64,000 bases of DNA from Welwitschia mirabilis (Eukaryota; Gnetophyta; Gnetopsida; Welwitschiales), in NCBI GenBank assembly GCA_051453625.1, contig JBOZIK010000001.1:264064159-264128158 (forward strand), given 5' to 3'. The position numbers were made by a program, and so were the translations under genes. The notes beneath the pieces were generated by a model. The model saw only the letters and a program-made list of their open reading frames with translations, did no database searches and was not told the origin of the DNA. Position 1 is the stretch's first letter; every line of letters begins with the position of its first letter. Below, one piece after another: positions 1 through 11,470 of the stretch.

Positions 1-1312
1 CACTCAAGTCATCAAGCCATGTATTTATGAGGCTTATTGATTCAAATTAAAGGTTCTATAAATAAAAAACAATAATAAGTGATCACATTATCACCTAAGT
101 AATGGTTAAGTTGAAAGTTTAGTTATGGAATTTTAAGGAAAAGTATGCTTACTTCAAGTAGGATAGTTAAGAATGCATTCACTTAGGGTTTGTGGTTTCA
201 ATAAAACTTGGTTAAAAATGTGAAATTTACCTTCACATGTACTCTTTAAGTAAAAAAATCTTTAAGAAGAACAAGATTTATCTTGATTAGGAAAATGATC
301 TAATGACCCCCTAAAGTGCATAAAAATAACTATGGGAATATGAAGAAAATAAAATAATATACCTCTTTTCTAAAAGCACATAACATTAATTACTTAGTAG
401 TTGGATTTACTTAACTATGTTAGGGCTATTAACACCTACTAACAATGCAACTCTAACAATCTAATTGTAGTGTGTTCAACTATATTGGGGCTATAAATAC
501 TCCATGGTAATGCAACACTAACTTCTATAAAGATAACATGCTTAACTCTATTAGCATAAAATTTTATAACATTGGATGCTTAATGTGATTCAAAGGCATA
601 ATATTAAGGACATATGCAAAGATAGAAATAAAAAATAAAGGAATGAAAAAGTGGGAATCACAGGCATTATGTGAACTATTATCTCTTAGCTTTCATACTT
701 AGGATTTACATTGATTTCTTAAATTTATATAAGTTACTTTATTAAAAATTTATTTGGTTGATACCATGATCTATAAAAATACAAAAATATAATAAATGGC
801 TAATAAATTAGGATAGTTCACTCATTTATTTATTGGTTTTTGGTTTTACTCCATTGACACATTTTCCATCTCATTTACTTTACATCACTTCATTACATTC
901 CAATTCATACCATTTTCATCAGAAATAACTCCTAAGGAATTAGTTATTTTTATGGATAGATTTTTCACTTTGCATATATTTGATTTTAAATAGTGTACTT
1001 TTTTCTTAGCTTAATTTGCATCATTTTAAATTAAAAAAATCTTTATGATCTATCTCCACCTATGTTCTCAAGTAACTTAACATTTTTATCATAAACTTTA
1101 AGGACAAAGTTGAATTTTGATTAGATAGTACACCATCTAATTTTTTACACAAAAATTTTCATTTTGATGCCTCAATTTCTTAAAATTAGTCATAAAATTT
1201 TTTAAGTTACATCTTTCTTATGCTTGAGCACATTTGAATTCGATAATTTTTCTATGTTTAACAATTTTGTTATTAATTTTTGCTAAGGCAGTAGTAAAAG
1301 ACTGGTTAGAGG

Positions 1313-2450
1313 TGTGTTAACGGTAAAAATTAATATTATGATTAAGTTAAAAGACTAGCTAGGATCAATAGAAAACATTAATATCATCAAATTTATCATA
1401 AAAACATATCTTCTTTTTGTTTAACATTAATTATGAACTTAACTATTTTCCATAATATTTTCAAGTGTATAATGCTTAATTTAAGAACATGCCTTAATTT
1501 TATCATCAATCTACTTAAGATTCTAGCATCACTGTCTAAGAGTATGATGTTGCTAGTCTATGTACATAAAACACCTTCAAACTTGCATTTCTAACATGTT
1601 ATAAAAAATTAAATAGAATGTAGTTATAGGCTTAATCAAATTCCACATCAGAAAATAATTGTATTCTTATTGATACATGATGGTGATGATGAGAACTTAT
1701 AGAGTGACATTTAGTAGGACTAATTAGAATGATGGTGGAAATACATGATGTAGTTAATGGTTGGTAGCAACTGTAGCACTCTAGAGTAAAGTAGTGGCAT
1801 CATCATAAGCATCTTTACCAAATGAAAGAGAAGATAAACTATCATACCTAATGTAATCATGTAATCATCCATCTAATGTTGCAAGACAAGGGCTTGTTAC
1901 CATTCCTCTCCCCATCTCTCATTATAAAAGGGCTTCAAACCCTTGATTGTATTATATTTAACTTAAAAAATTATAGCACTTTAAAGCATTAACCTATGAT
2001 TGATTTCTAGATGATTCTTCAGAAAAGTGAGCTAGTCTTCAAGAATTTCTAAGGAGTTCTTCTTGCTTCTTTCTTCCTTTGCTATAAAGTTATTCCTTTT
2101 TGTAATGTAAAAGATATTTTCCTTTAATTTCAATTCATGAGTAAAATCATAATTAGAATTCCTAGATAATTTATTTAACTATTAAGTTTATTTTAGTTGT
2201 GTTAATTCCTATTTATCACTTAGTATTTTAATTTTATAGATTCTGAATGCTTTAGGAGTCCTTACTTTCTATAGTCATTTCAAGCCTAAAGTTTTAGTTG
2301 GATTCACCATTTATTATATGATGGATGAGATTGTGCCTTATAAATTGGATCAAAAGAACTTGATGATTTTTATTATTTTATAAGACGTTAATTAGATAAC
2401 ATTGGAGTAAAGGATTGCTTAGGATAAATTAGCAATACCTTAGAGCTGGT
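1313..2450 (+). repeat. 3' LTR of element H (3' part lost or unclear)
   Basis: Starts with TG after a polypurine run. It aligns in inverted orientation with 2735-3578 and with 46150-47116, and further in with ~45900-46110 (a shared stretch around 2310-2380, ATGATGGATGAGATT-like). The full-length copy at 45217-47116 is about 1.9 kb, so this copy probably lacks its last several hundred bases. The inner boundary with element I, somewhere between 2400 and 2630, cannot be fixed by eye. Confidence 0.62.
1921..1931 (+). promoter_or_regulatory. TATA box of the H LTR promoter
   Basis: ATTATAAAAGGGC sits about 610 bases into the LTR. The same block appears in the LTR of element I on the minus strand (2950-2961) and in decayed form near 46490, so it is conserved within the family and marks the U3/R boundary. 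No sign that it is still used. Confidence 0.5.
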
Positions 2451-2599
2451 TTGCTTTTGTAAGATGAATTTCAACTCTACTATAAACTTCATCATTACCT
2501 TTTTTCCTTAATTTTGTAACCATAATTAAGATTAAAGTTAGTGTAATTCTAAATCTAAATGCATGTTAAGGAATAATAATAGCTAAGTGTAAATTTAGC

Positions 2600-3578
2600 T
2601 TAAATCCAAACATTGTACTATAATAATTAATCCTAGGTACTCAAGATCCACAAAATTAAAAGACATAGATCAAGTGATTAAAGAATTAACTCAAGTGAAA
2701 TAAAGAATTATAGTTAAATTATTATCTAAATATAAAACAATTCATCAATTGAAATCAAAAGCAAAACAATTTTATGTATTAAGGATAAACACTTTACATC
2801 ACTTAAAGAAGAATGCTTATAGTATTTCTCAAGTGATCCTTGAAGATAAGCTTACTCCCTAAAGAAGTGATTAGAAGGCTATTGTAACATAATATTCCAA
2901 AGGTTTAGTATTTTTTCCAAAATGAAGGATATTATAATGAAGGGATTAAGGCCCTTTTATAGTTAAAGATAAGGGTAATAAGTGATTACAGGACTTTGGC
3001 TTATAACACTATGTGAGTGGTTACAAAATGATAGTATTAGGTAGGGAATCTTATCATCTATTCAATTAGGCAAAGATCCTCTTAATCTGGCTAATACTTA
3101 TCTCTTAGATGCTATTGCTTTTGTCAATCATTATTAAAACCATGTATATCCACTATCATTCTATTTTAGTAATACCACATGTCCTATTACATATGATCAT
3201 CATCATTGCCACATGTCACCGAAGGTGCGAGTTATTTCCAAGGTAAAATTTGATCAAGTAAATAAATTTATTTTATTAAAAAATATATGATAATTTACGA
3301 AAATAAAAACGGAGGTGGTTTACGTAACAATACTAATGGAATTGAGTGATATAAGTGGTAATGCTAATATTTTATCTTGAATTACCATCAACTTTTAATC
3401 ATGTCCTCTAAATGTGGTAATGATCCTGAAAATGTCACGGGAAAATGATAAGTTCATAGCTATTATGAAAAACCAATAGAAGACATTTTTATGATAAAAT
3501 AAATTAAATTAATGTCTTTTATTAAGATTAATTAGTTAATTAACTTAATCAAAATGTCAATTTTAACATGTTAACACA
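2600..3578 (-). repeat. 3' LTR of element I (partial)
   Basis: Aligns base for base with long stretches of 46150-47116, for example the stretch following TTATTAA(A/C)ACCATGT near 3130 and 46670. Read on the minus strand it starts TGTGTTAACATG directly after the purine run GGTTAGGGGA, the expected polypurine tract/LTR junction. A TATA box (TATAAAAGGGCC on the minus strand) lies at 2950-2961. The low-coordinate end is missing or unclear because it abuts the LTR of H. Confidence 0.68.
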
Positions 3579-5095
3579 TCCCCTAACCAAACTTTTGCTA
3601 AAACCTTAGAAACAATTTGATAATAAAATGAATAAACATGGAAAATTTATCTAAGGTAAAAGCACCCAAATATAAATAATGATATAAATTTGAAAATTTT
3701 ATAACTAATTTTCTATAATTAAACAATCAAAGCAAGAAATTTAGTGAAAAATAATGTGACAATTGAATGCCATAACCTTAATCAAAATTGAACTTTCTCC
3801 TCATAGGTTTATGATAAAGTGCATTAAAATGATCTTTAGAGCATAACCTTGAAAATATTTTAACGAGTTCTTTAATTGAAAACATGCAAATTGATGCACC
3901 TAAATTATGAAAAGGAAAAACTAACTAATGCAAAGTGAGCATTTTATTAAATCCAAAGTAGAAAATGGATTTATAAAAAAATGGTTTATGCCTTGTGATT
4001 TATTTCTTGTGAAATGGGAATGAAGTGAAGTAAAGCAAAGTGGAGAAAGTGATGAAGATGATAATGCATCAAGAGATTAAATAATAAAAATAATAATTAA
4101 ATAATGATTGAACTTACATATGTTAATGGCCATTATTATGTTTTTATATTCTTTAATGAATCTTAAAATCAACTAAGCATAGTTTGAATCAATTAACTTA
4201 TAAGAATTCAAGAAATCATTTTCAACCACAAGTATGAAAGTTGAAAGTTAATAGATCATTGAAAGCCTTTGATTTTTACCTTTTTCATTCCTTTATTTTT
4301 TATTTCTACTAGTGTATATGTCCTTAATTTAAACCTTTAAATCACTTTAAGCATTTAGTATTAGAACATATTCGTTTAACAAAATTAAGCATGTTAATGT
4401 ATGAATGAAGTAGTTCTACATTGCTAATGAACATTTATAGCCCCAATGAAATTGAACATGTCATAAAAAAGATTGTTATATTTGCATTACTAGCAAGTGT
4501 TTACATTCCTAGTGTAATTAACTAAACCTAGTTAAGTGATTATGTTGTATGCATTTGAAGAAGAGATGTATTATTATTATTTATTCATCTTTTCATATTC
4601 ATTGTTTATGCATATTAGAAGGATTATTGACTCATTAGCTTAGTCAAAAAAATCTTTTTCCCATAAAAATATTTAAAATTTAAAAACATACATGAAGGTA
4701 GATTCCATCTTTTTAATCAAGTTCTATCAAAATGAAATATTTTATGTGAATATATGTTTTAACAACCACACTCAAAATAAGCATTACTATTCATTAAAAA
4801 CTCATACAAAATGATTGTGGCAGTAGCACACTCTTGAGAAATGAGAGTTATAAGTGTACTCAATCTAGACTATTGATTGAGTAATAACATAATTACTTAT
4901 TATTGATTTTTATTTGAAGCCATCAAGTTAGGTTTATAAGTCTCACAAATTCATAAGTTGCTAAAATAAGTGAATGGTAATATTTAAGGTAATGTCCATT
5001 AACCTTGAATTGTTAATGGTTTTTTGTTGTTTTTAATAAAAATATTTCATTAGATAAAATCATTTTTATTAAAAATAGAAATTTTTCACTTAGTG
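3579..5095 (-). other. 3' UTR of element I with polypurine tract
   Basis: About 1.5 kb without coding signal between the integrase tail (5169) and the 3' LTR. The polypurine tract is the minus-strand complement of 3579-3588. The whole region recurs inverted at 1-1312 in element H. Short low-complexity stretches rich in TAATAA occur near 4080 and 4570. A 43-base N gap (5096-5138) separates it from the integrase. I see no gene in it. Confidence 0.6.
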
Positions 5096-5138
5096 NNNNN
5101 NNNNNNNNNNNNNNNNNNNNNNNNNNNNNNNNNNNNNN

Positions 5139-7010
5139 AAAATAGTTTTTCCTTCTTAAACATTTCTCTTAGATGTTTTGACCATGAAACTCTTTCATCC
5201 TTTCTTTATTGATCTTCAAGTTTTCAAAGGTGGTATTCCTGATTTTGTCTATTTCATTTAGCTGTATGGCCCTTTTTCTTCTTGCTACCTCCAAATATAA
5301 GTTCATATTTTTAATTACATAGTATGCCTTATGTTTGAGTTCTATGGATAAATGACAAGCATTTGCATAGAATAGCCTAAATAGAAACACTTTTAAGGGT
5401 GTTTTAAAAGGCATGCGATAGGCCCATAAAACATCATTAAGGTTGAAAGACTAATATTTTCTTACTTAAGTTTACTACCTTCTATAAAATATTCTTAATT
5501 TCCCTATCCATAGCCTTAACTTGATTGCTATTTTAGGGGTGGTAGAGTATTACTACTTTGTGAACAACTCTATATTTATTGAGAAACTATTACATATTTT
5601 ATTATAAAAGTGTTTTCCTCCATCAGTAATCAGAACCTGTGGATAACCAAATCATGTTAAGATATTTTTCTTAAAAAAATTTACTGATGTTTGGGTATCA
5701 TTTGATTAACACACATATCCCTCTACCCATTTAGTCATTTAGTCAATGAAAATAAGAATATACTAATACCTATTTAAGAATGGACAGGGGCCGTGAAAAT
5801 TAATTCTTCAAATATTAAAGGGTTTAAAAACAATAATGGGATTTAGAAGCATCATATTCCTTTATGAAAGACTTTCTAATTTTTAAAAATTATTACAAGA
5901 TTTGCAGTAGAGATATGAGTCATTAAAAATGGATAGCCAATAGAAGCTACATTGAAGGACTTTTATAGTAGTTTTGTTAGCCAAATAATGGTTCTCATAA
6001 TCCTCAGAATGATAATGTTTAAAAATATTGTGTATTTCAATTTTAAGCACACATTTATGAATGATTTAGTCTATACGATACTTGAAAAGACATGGATTAT
6101 GCCAAAATAAGTATTTAACTTGGCTTAATAATCTCTTTTTATCATTAAAGATCTATTAAGAAGAAATGAGTTTAGACACTAAATAGTTTGAAATATCCAC
6201 AAACCAAGGTATTTTCTTAACTAATAAGAGATAATCCATAGGAAAAGTATTATTAATAAGAAGGAATATTCATAGATTCTCTTGAGTTATTCATGAAAGG
6301 AAATGTACAACTATTTTATTAAAGCCCTTTTTGTTTTTAATCTCTAAGTCAAATTCCTATAGAAGGAGGACCCATCTAATTAGTATTGGTTTTTAATCCT
6401 TTTTAGAAAAAAAAATATATCTAAGGGATAAGTGATCTATATAGATAATCATCATAGATCCTAACAGATGTTGCCTAAGTTTCTCTAGGGCAAGTATTAT
6501 GGCCAACTCCTCTTTTTTTATAATTTGTAGTTTAATTAAGTGTCATTCAATGTTTTACTAGTGTAATACATTATGGTTGGTTTTCTATCTATCCTCTATT
6601 CTAGTATAACTCTAACTTTGTCATTACTAGCATTGCACATAACTTTGAAAGGTAACTTATAGTTAAATGATTGAATGATGGAGGTGGAAGTTAGTCTTTC
6701 TTTAAGTTGTTAAGTATCCTGTTAACACTAGGGTGTCTAATCAAAAAAAGCCTCTTTGCTTAAGAGATCACATAATAATTTTGAAATCTTGTTAAAATCC
6801 CTAATAAATATCTTGTAATATCCTACATGTTTTAGAAATAATCTAATATATTTTTTCTTTTACAATGTCAACAAGTATGTGTTTAAAGAAACTTTTATGT
6901 AATGTACTTGAATTTCTTTAGAGGAAATAATATATCCTACTACTAAGCCTTAATTAATCATAAAGTGGTACTTTTTCCAACTAAGAATAAGGCTTTTTTT
7001 TATATCTCAC
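5139..7010 (-). pseudogene. pol of element I: end of RT, RNase H and integrase (pseudogene)
   Basis: Read on the minus strand from 7010 downward the translation follows Ty3/gypsy pol in order. First comes the RT thumb and a GYYKIFIRDFNKI segment near 6790-6830. Then RNase H-like KLPFKVMCNAS, KTLNDT, LALEKLRQHLLG and IYIDHLSLRY near 6410-6680. Then integrase with VLITDGGKHF near 5611-5650, which holds the second acidic residue of the D,D-E core, and the family-typical tail at 5169-5414. Many stops and at least several frame changes interrupt it. At 7010 the reading stops abruptly at the LTR of element II and resumes at 20541-20684, so element II+III was inserted here. Retrotransposon polyprotein function (reverse transcription and integration) is known for the family but is lost in this copy. 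Confidence 0.8.
5169..5414 (-). pseudogene. Integrase C-terminal segment, longest open stretch of element I pol
   Basis: An 81-residue open stretch. It contains NACHLSIELKHKAYY, then RRKRAIQLNEIDKIRN, then a charged stretch ending KEFHGQNI. This arrangement is characteristic of the integrase C-terminal region in Athila/Tat-type elements, which lack a chromodomain. It follows the integrase catalytic core on the same strand with stops in between, so it is a relic rather than an independent gene. The methionine at its start is internal to the polyprotein, not a real start codon. Confidence 0.82.
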
Positions 7011-8471
7011 TATTGCAGTGTATATTTGTATAAGTGCTTAAGTTCAAAAGGATTTTTTTCATTCATAAAATAAATAGATATATCACATAATACAACACAC
7101 TAGTATGAGTAAGAGTAGACCTAAAATGTCATATTCACATTAAAGACTATAAGAAAACACTCAAATTTCTTTGAAAAAGAAATATAATAACCAAAAATAA
7201 ATAATAAATTTAATGAAATAAATTACAATGCAAAATACAAGATGTAACTAATCTAAATGAATCGCAAAATGGAACTAATACTACTTGCTTTTCGCCTTAA
7301 CAAAGGCTACCCTTGATAATCTATATCAACCAAGAAATTGTTACTAGATCAAGAGCAACATAGACTATAAGGATAATTAGAAAATCTACAATGCAATACA
7401 AACATGAAAATAAAAAAAAGTTTATATTAAAAATGATTAACAAGCATCTAGGTTACAAAATAGCTAAGCCTCAATGGAGGATATACAACCCTCCACCAAG
7501 TGCATGTCTTTCTGTAATACTCAAGATGAATCTCTCATCCTTTATTCTCCTATCATAAGAATTTCTAATGCAAAAAAGATGAGAAGAAGAGTTAAAGAAA
7601 AACTTATTTATAATAACTTACAGTAGAAAATGACAAACAGAAGGTGTGGCAAAATGCACTCTTTTACATAAATGAAATGGATGAAATGGNNNNNNNNNNN
7701 NNNNNNNNNNNNNNNNNNNNNNNNNNNNNNNNNNNNNNNNNNNNNNNNNNNNNNNNNNNNNNNNNNNNNNNNNNNNNNNNNNNNNNNNNCTTACAGTAGA
7801 AAATGACAACCAGAAGGTGTGGCAAAATGCACTCTTTTACATAAATGAAATGGATGAAATGGTCAAGGGTCAGTTGTCAGAGTCGGTTAAATGTCAGTGT
7901 CATCTTGACTATCATCTGAACGACAAGGGATATGACATCTTATTACAAAATATAACTCAAAATAATGACTCAACAGTGATTTGACAATCTAGCATTATTG
8001 TTGTCCTGCATGTCATGGGGATAATAGAGGGGACAACAGTNNNNNNNNNNNNNNNNNNNNNNNNNNNNNNNNNNNNNNNNNNNNNNNNNNNNNNNNNNNN
8101 NNNNNNNNNNNNNNNNNNNNNNNNNNNNNNNNNNNNNNNNTTATTACAAAATATAACTCAAAATGATGACTCAACAGTGATTTGACAATCTAGCATTATT
8201 GTTGTCCTGCATGTCATGGGGATAATAGAGGGGACAACAGTATTCTTAATCATATTTTTAAGGAGAAACTTAGTATTTTTATTAGTAATTCTCCCATAAA
8301 TCTTCATGAATTATAATGTTTCTTTAATACATTAAATCTAGGTAAGAAATATCTATTTTCAAGATTTCATATTGTATCTCCAAAATCCTCAGAATCGCAC
8401 CTAAACCTATGTAAAAGTCCTATAAAACAACTTATAAAACCCCATTAAATAAGAATAAATTTGTAATGAAG
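7011..8471 (-). repeat. 3' LTR of element II (with assembly gaps)
   Basis: Matches 13777-14865 in the same orientation and 14866-15853 inverted. The low end reads TATTGCAGTG, equivalent to the conserved LTR end ...TTGCAACA on the minus strand with CA changed to TA. The high end is preceded on the minus strand by the purine-rich AAGTGAGGAA. A TATA box (TTATAAATAAG on the minus strand) lies near 7603-7613. Two 100-base N runs (7690-7789 and 8041-8140) are each flanked by near-identical copies of the same ~75-100 bases, so the real LTR is shorter than drawn. Confidence 0.72.
7690..8140. other. Two 100-N gaps flanked by duplicated sequence
   Basis: Gap 7690-7789: the ~72 bases before it (from CTTACAGTAG at 7617) are repeated after it almost exactly. 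Gap 8041-8140: the ~100 bases before it (from TTATTACAAA at 7940) are repeated after it with a single visible difference. Likely false duplication at contig ends. Confidence 0.85.
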
Positions 8472-8723
8472 TTCCTCACTTAGCCTTTATCAGTCCATGA
8501 TAAAAGCCCAGTAAAAATCATAATTACAAGCTAATTTATTTTTTAAAAGATAAATCTAGAAATTATAAAATAGGCTTATAAAACACATTACATAGATAAG
8601 TAAGAAGTAATGCATAATATGTATGAAAATTTTGAAAGTTTTATCTCATAAAAAGACTTGAATTAAGTTAAAAATTTTTGAAAATGAGTTATGAAAATGG
8701 GTCTTTGCCCTCCCCAAAGAAAA

Positions 8724-8823
8724 NNNNNNNNNNNNNNNNNNNNNNNNNNNNNNNNNNNNNNNNNNNNNNNNNNNNNNNNNNNNNNNNNNNNNNNNNNNNN
8801 NNNNNNNNNNNNNNNNNNNNNNN
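8724..8823. other. Assembly gap (100 N) in the 3' UTR of element II
   Basis: Standard-length gap without flanking duplication. Frames called across it are artefacts. Confidence 0.95.
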
Positions 8824-10627
8824 TAAAGAAAAGTAAATACATTCTGTATTGGAAAATAAAACAAAGAAAGTAAACAGGAGTGAGAAGATAGGTAAAAAAG
8901 GAAAACTTTCTAAAATGAACTGCAAAGCTAAGTAATGTTAGATTTGAAAAATATAAATCTATGAAATATTCTTACAAGTGAAAAAAAAGAGTAAACAATA
9001 AAAATGTTTTATCACAAAATGCTTAAGAGCAGTGCTTACAACACCAAAAATAAAATTTATTGAGATAATGAAGCAAGAAATATGATTTTATTAAAAATCA
9101 AATAAGAAAAACATGATCATTAAGAAAATATGGTAATGAATTTTAAATAACTAACCAAACCAAAGAAGAAAATAAAAAGAATGGACATAAGGTAACATAA
9201 GTAAAAGATAGCTCACCTATCTGCTATTTGAACCTAGCAAACTTCCATAAAAGAAATCATAACATCACTTGATGTGAAAATGCATGACTTAATATATGAA
9301 AGATTTCATTCGTTAAGGTAGTAGTTATGACAATGCTAAAGATAAAATAAATGATTAGACTAAAACATTATTAAAAAATGAATTCACTTACCATCATCTT
9401 AAAACAAACACCCAAATTTCAAGAAATTAAATAAGCATGTGGAATAAAGTAAGAGTCTAGGAAACAAGCAAGGAATCTAATGATATTAGTAATACCACTG
9501 ATGCTATAGCCTCAAAGTTTTTATTACAATCTTATTATCCATGATGAGGGGAGTGTAGCCACCATCCGAGAACTAAGGACCCATTAAGCATGGCTGACTA
9601 ACCTCTCAGTAGAATTCCCATAGCTACCATATTACATTGATAAAGGCTCCTCTCAGAAATATTTACCCTAGTGTACTTGTGGTAGGACATCATGATGATC
9701 ATGTTTTTGAAATATCAAAAATAAAGCATTATGGTCTTATTTAACCTCTCTCTTCTTTTTTTTTTTTGAAAAAATTAAAAAAACATTCCACATGACCAAA
9801 TATTTCAAATGATAAAGGTAAAAGTCATAAGATAAAGATAGAAAAGAACACTCTTAGATAATCTAAGACCTTTTTTACCATTGAGAAAAATAAGCATATT
9901 CCTTCAACTAAAGTTCATAGATGTGTAAATGTCCTAAGATTGGATGAATCCAATGTTACCACTAAAATGCCCAAGTTAAAAGACTAGTCATGGAGATAAA
10001 TATATAACTGAAGTTTAAAAAATGATTAAGTAATACCATAATAACCTTCAAAGAAAAAAGCTAAGAGAAAATTCTAATGATTTATTCATGAAACTCCAAA
10101 TTTTGATTATTTACTTCCTAAAATTCTCAAGTAATCAAATCAGAAATCTCAACAAAGTGCTATAGACTTTTTTTTTAAATAATAGAAAACAAAAATATGA
10201 TTATTTTATTGTCTATCATCTTGGTCATCATCTAGAGGATAGAGAGGATGCCACAAGTAGGGGAAAAAATAGAAAATTATCAGAAAACATAGAAATCTAT
10301 CAAAAAGCTAAAAAACTATTAAAACTACTTATCATTCTATCTGTCATGAAAATGATAGAGGAGACATCAAATTATTATTGTAAAAACAAAAATAAAAACT
10401 GTAAATAGAAATAAAAACTTGAAAAGCTATCAAAAAAGAAAGTTGTAAAGAAAATATCAGAGCAAGAAAATTTATTTAATTCCTAAATCTAACTCATACT
10501 TTTATTAAAAAGAAAGATCTATTTAGATGGTCTTAATATGTTTAGAAAAATAAGATCCAAACTAGAAATTTACCAATTGATAAAACATGAAAGGTGTACA
10601 ATTATTTCCAAGTAAAATCAATTAGAT

Positions 10628-10648
10628 GAAGAGAGAGAGAGAGAGAGA
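10628..10648. repeat. (GA)n microsatellite
   Basis: About ten GA units at the start of the element II 3' UTR. A similar GA tract lies at 53961-53979 in element VII but not at the matching place in element III (18990-19020). Confidence 0.9.
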
Positions 10649-10655
10649 TCATGAT

Positions 10656-11470
10656 AACACTCTATAAGACCACATGAAAGAACAAATTTTGAAATTCAAA
10701 GGGGAGAGTAATGGAAACTCTCATAAAAGATTTTCATTGAATGTAAGATTTTTATTTTGATTATTATAAAGAAAATTATCTTCAAGTTATTTAGAAAGAT
10801 TTAAATTTGAACTAAAATTATGATTTTTAAGTTGTTCATATAATGGAAATTCTTCCTCAAGATGTGAATCAAAAATTTGGACTTCCTTATATACTAAAGG
10901 TTCTTTCTCATTTTAAAGTTGGATGTATCAATGGTTTCTTCAATCTTAAGTTGATCATCATAAAGTATAGGCTCATGTGATTTCACCTCTCTTTTTTCAA
11001 GTAGGTGATCTTATAGGAATAAAGTTGGTTTAATGTTATCTTCAATGTTTATTTTATCACTTAAATCTTTCTCAGTATATCAAAAAATCTAATTAAAAAC
11101 ACTCTATTTTCAAAGTGATATTTTCTTATTCCTACTCTTATGTCAATGATGTAGTGGGATGTTGCATAAAAGGCTCTTTCTAGAAGTAAATGATATCCTT
11201 TGTTATGCTTAACTTCTAGCATCTATTAGGTAGTACGCCTCTTTAATATCTTGCCAAATGTTTAATGATACCTAATGATTTTTTAACTAAAGTGTCTGCT
11301 AATTATAAGACAATTAGTGTAGGCTCTATTCTATCCTCTAAATCAAATCTCTTACAAATGCGAAGTGGCATTATTTTAACATTCACTCCAATATCTATCA
11401 GGGCTTTTTTAATCTTTTTGTTTTCTTCTAACATAACATTCACTATAGCTACTCTTGGATCTTAAAATTT
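10656..11470 (-). pseudogene. Protease and acidic spacer of element II (pseudogene)
   Basis: Minus-strand translation gives an aspartic-protease-like block at ~11280-11420: KKIKKALIDIGVN followed by IMPLRICKRF and a LEDRIEPT segment. The ALIDIGV stretch corresponds to the active-site D-[ST]-G motif with I in place of S/T, so this copy is nearer to intact there than element III. It is followed by a flap/GRPF-like region (ERAFYATSHYIID near 11160-11190) and then an acidic spacer (ILYDDQLKIEETIDT near 10950). The frame is interrupted by stops. Spacer ends at ~10700 with no RT after it. Confidence 0.68.

Larger units (their letters stand above)
1..2450 (+). mobile_element. Element H: 3' end of an Athila-like LTR retrotransposon (3' UTR and 3' LTR), truncated by the window edge
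   Basis: Bases 1-1312 read as the reverse complement of 3579-~5000, which lies between the integrase tail and 3' LTR of element I, so this is the 3' untranslated region of a sister copy in the opposite orientation. A purine run (GGTTAGAGG) ends at 1312 and the LTR begins TGTGTTAACGG, matching the LTR start of element I on the other strand. The integrase of H must lie to the left of the window. H and I face each other tail to tail, which makes 1-5000 a large imperfect palindrome. Seen: inverted similarity along its whole length. Inferred: two independent insertions or an inverted duplication of one family. Confidence 0.7.
8472..10655 (-). other. 3' UTR of element II, including the conserved 3' block
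   Basis: No coding signal. A block near 9495-9690 (CATGATGAGGGGAGTG..., then a run around ACCATATTACATTGATAAAGG) recurs in the 3' UTRs of elements IV (23105-23310), V (26860-26963, then N) and VII (52075-52265). The part 10130-10655 contains two copies of the short dyad described under findings (near 10200-10255 and 10325-10355) and a GA microsatellite at 10628-10648. A 100-N gap covers 8724-8823. The complementary region in element III is 18991-20499. Confidence 0.6.

Noticed and set aside
1-5000. Fold-back (FB-like) DNA transposon or giant MITE
   Set aside because: The arms contain polypurine tracts, TG-starting LTRs with TATA boxes and, on one side, an adjoining integrase, so two LTR-element tails explain it better.
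11265-11465. 66-codon plus-strand open frame
   Set aside because: Antisense of the element II protease; the minus strand carries the ALIDIGV-type motif.
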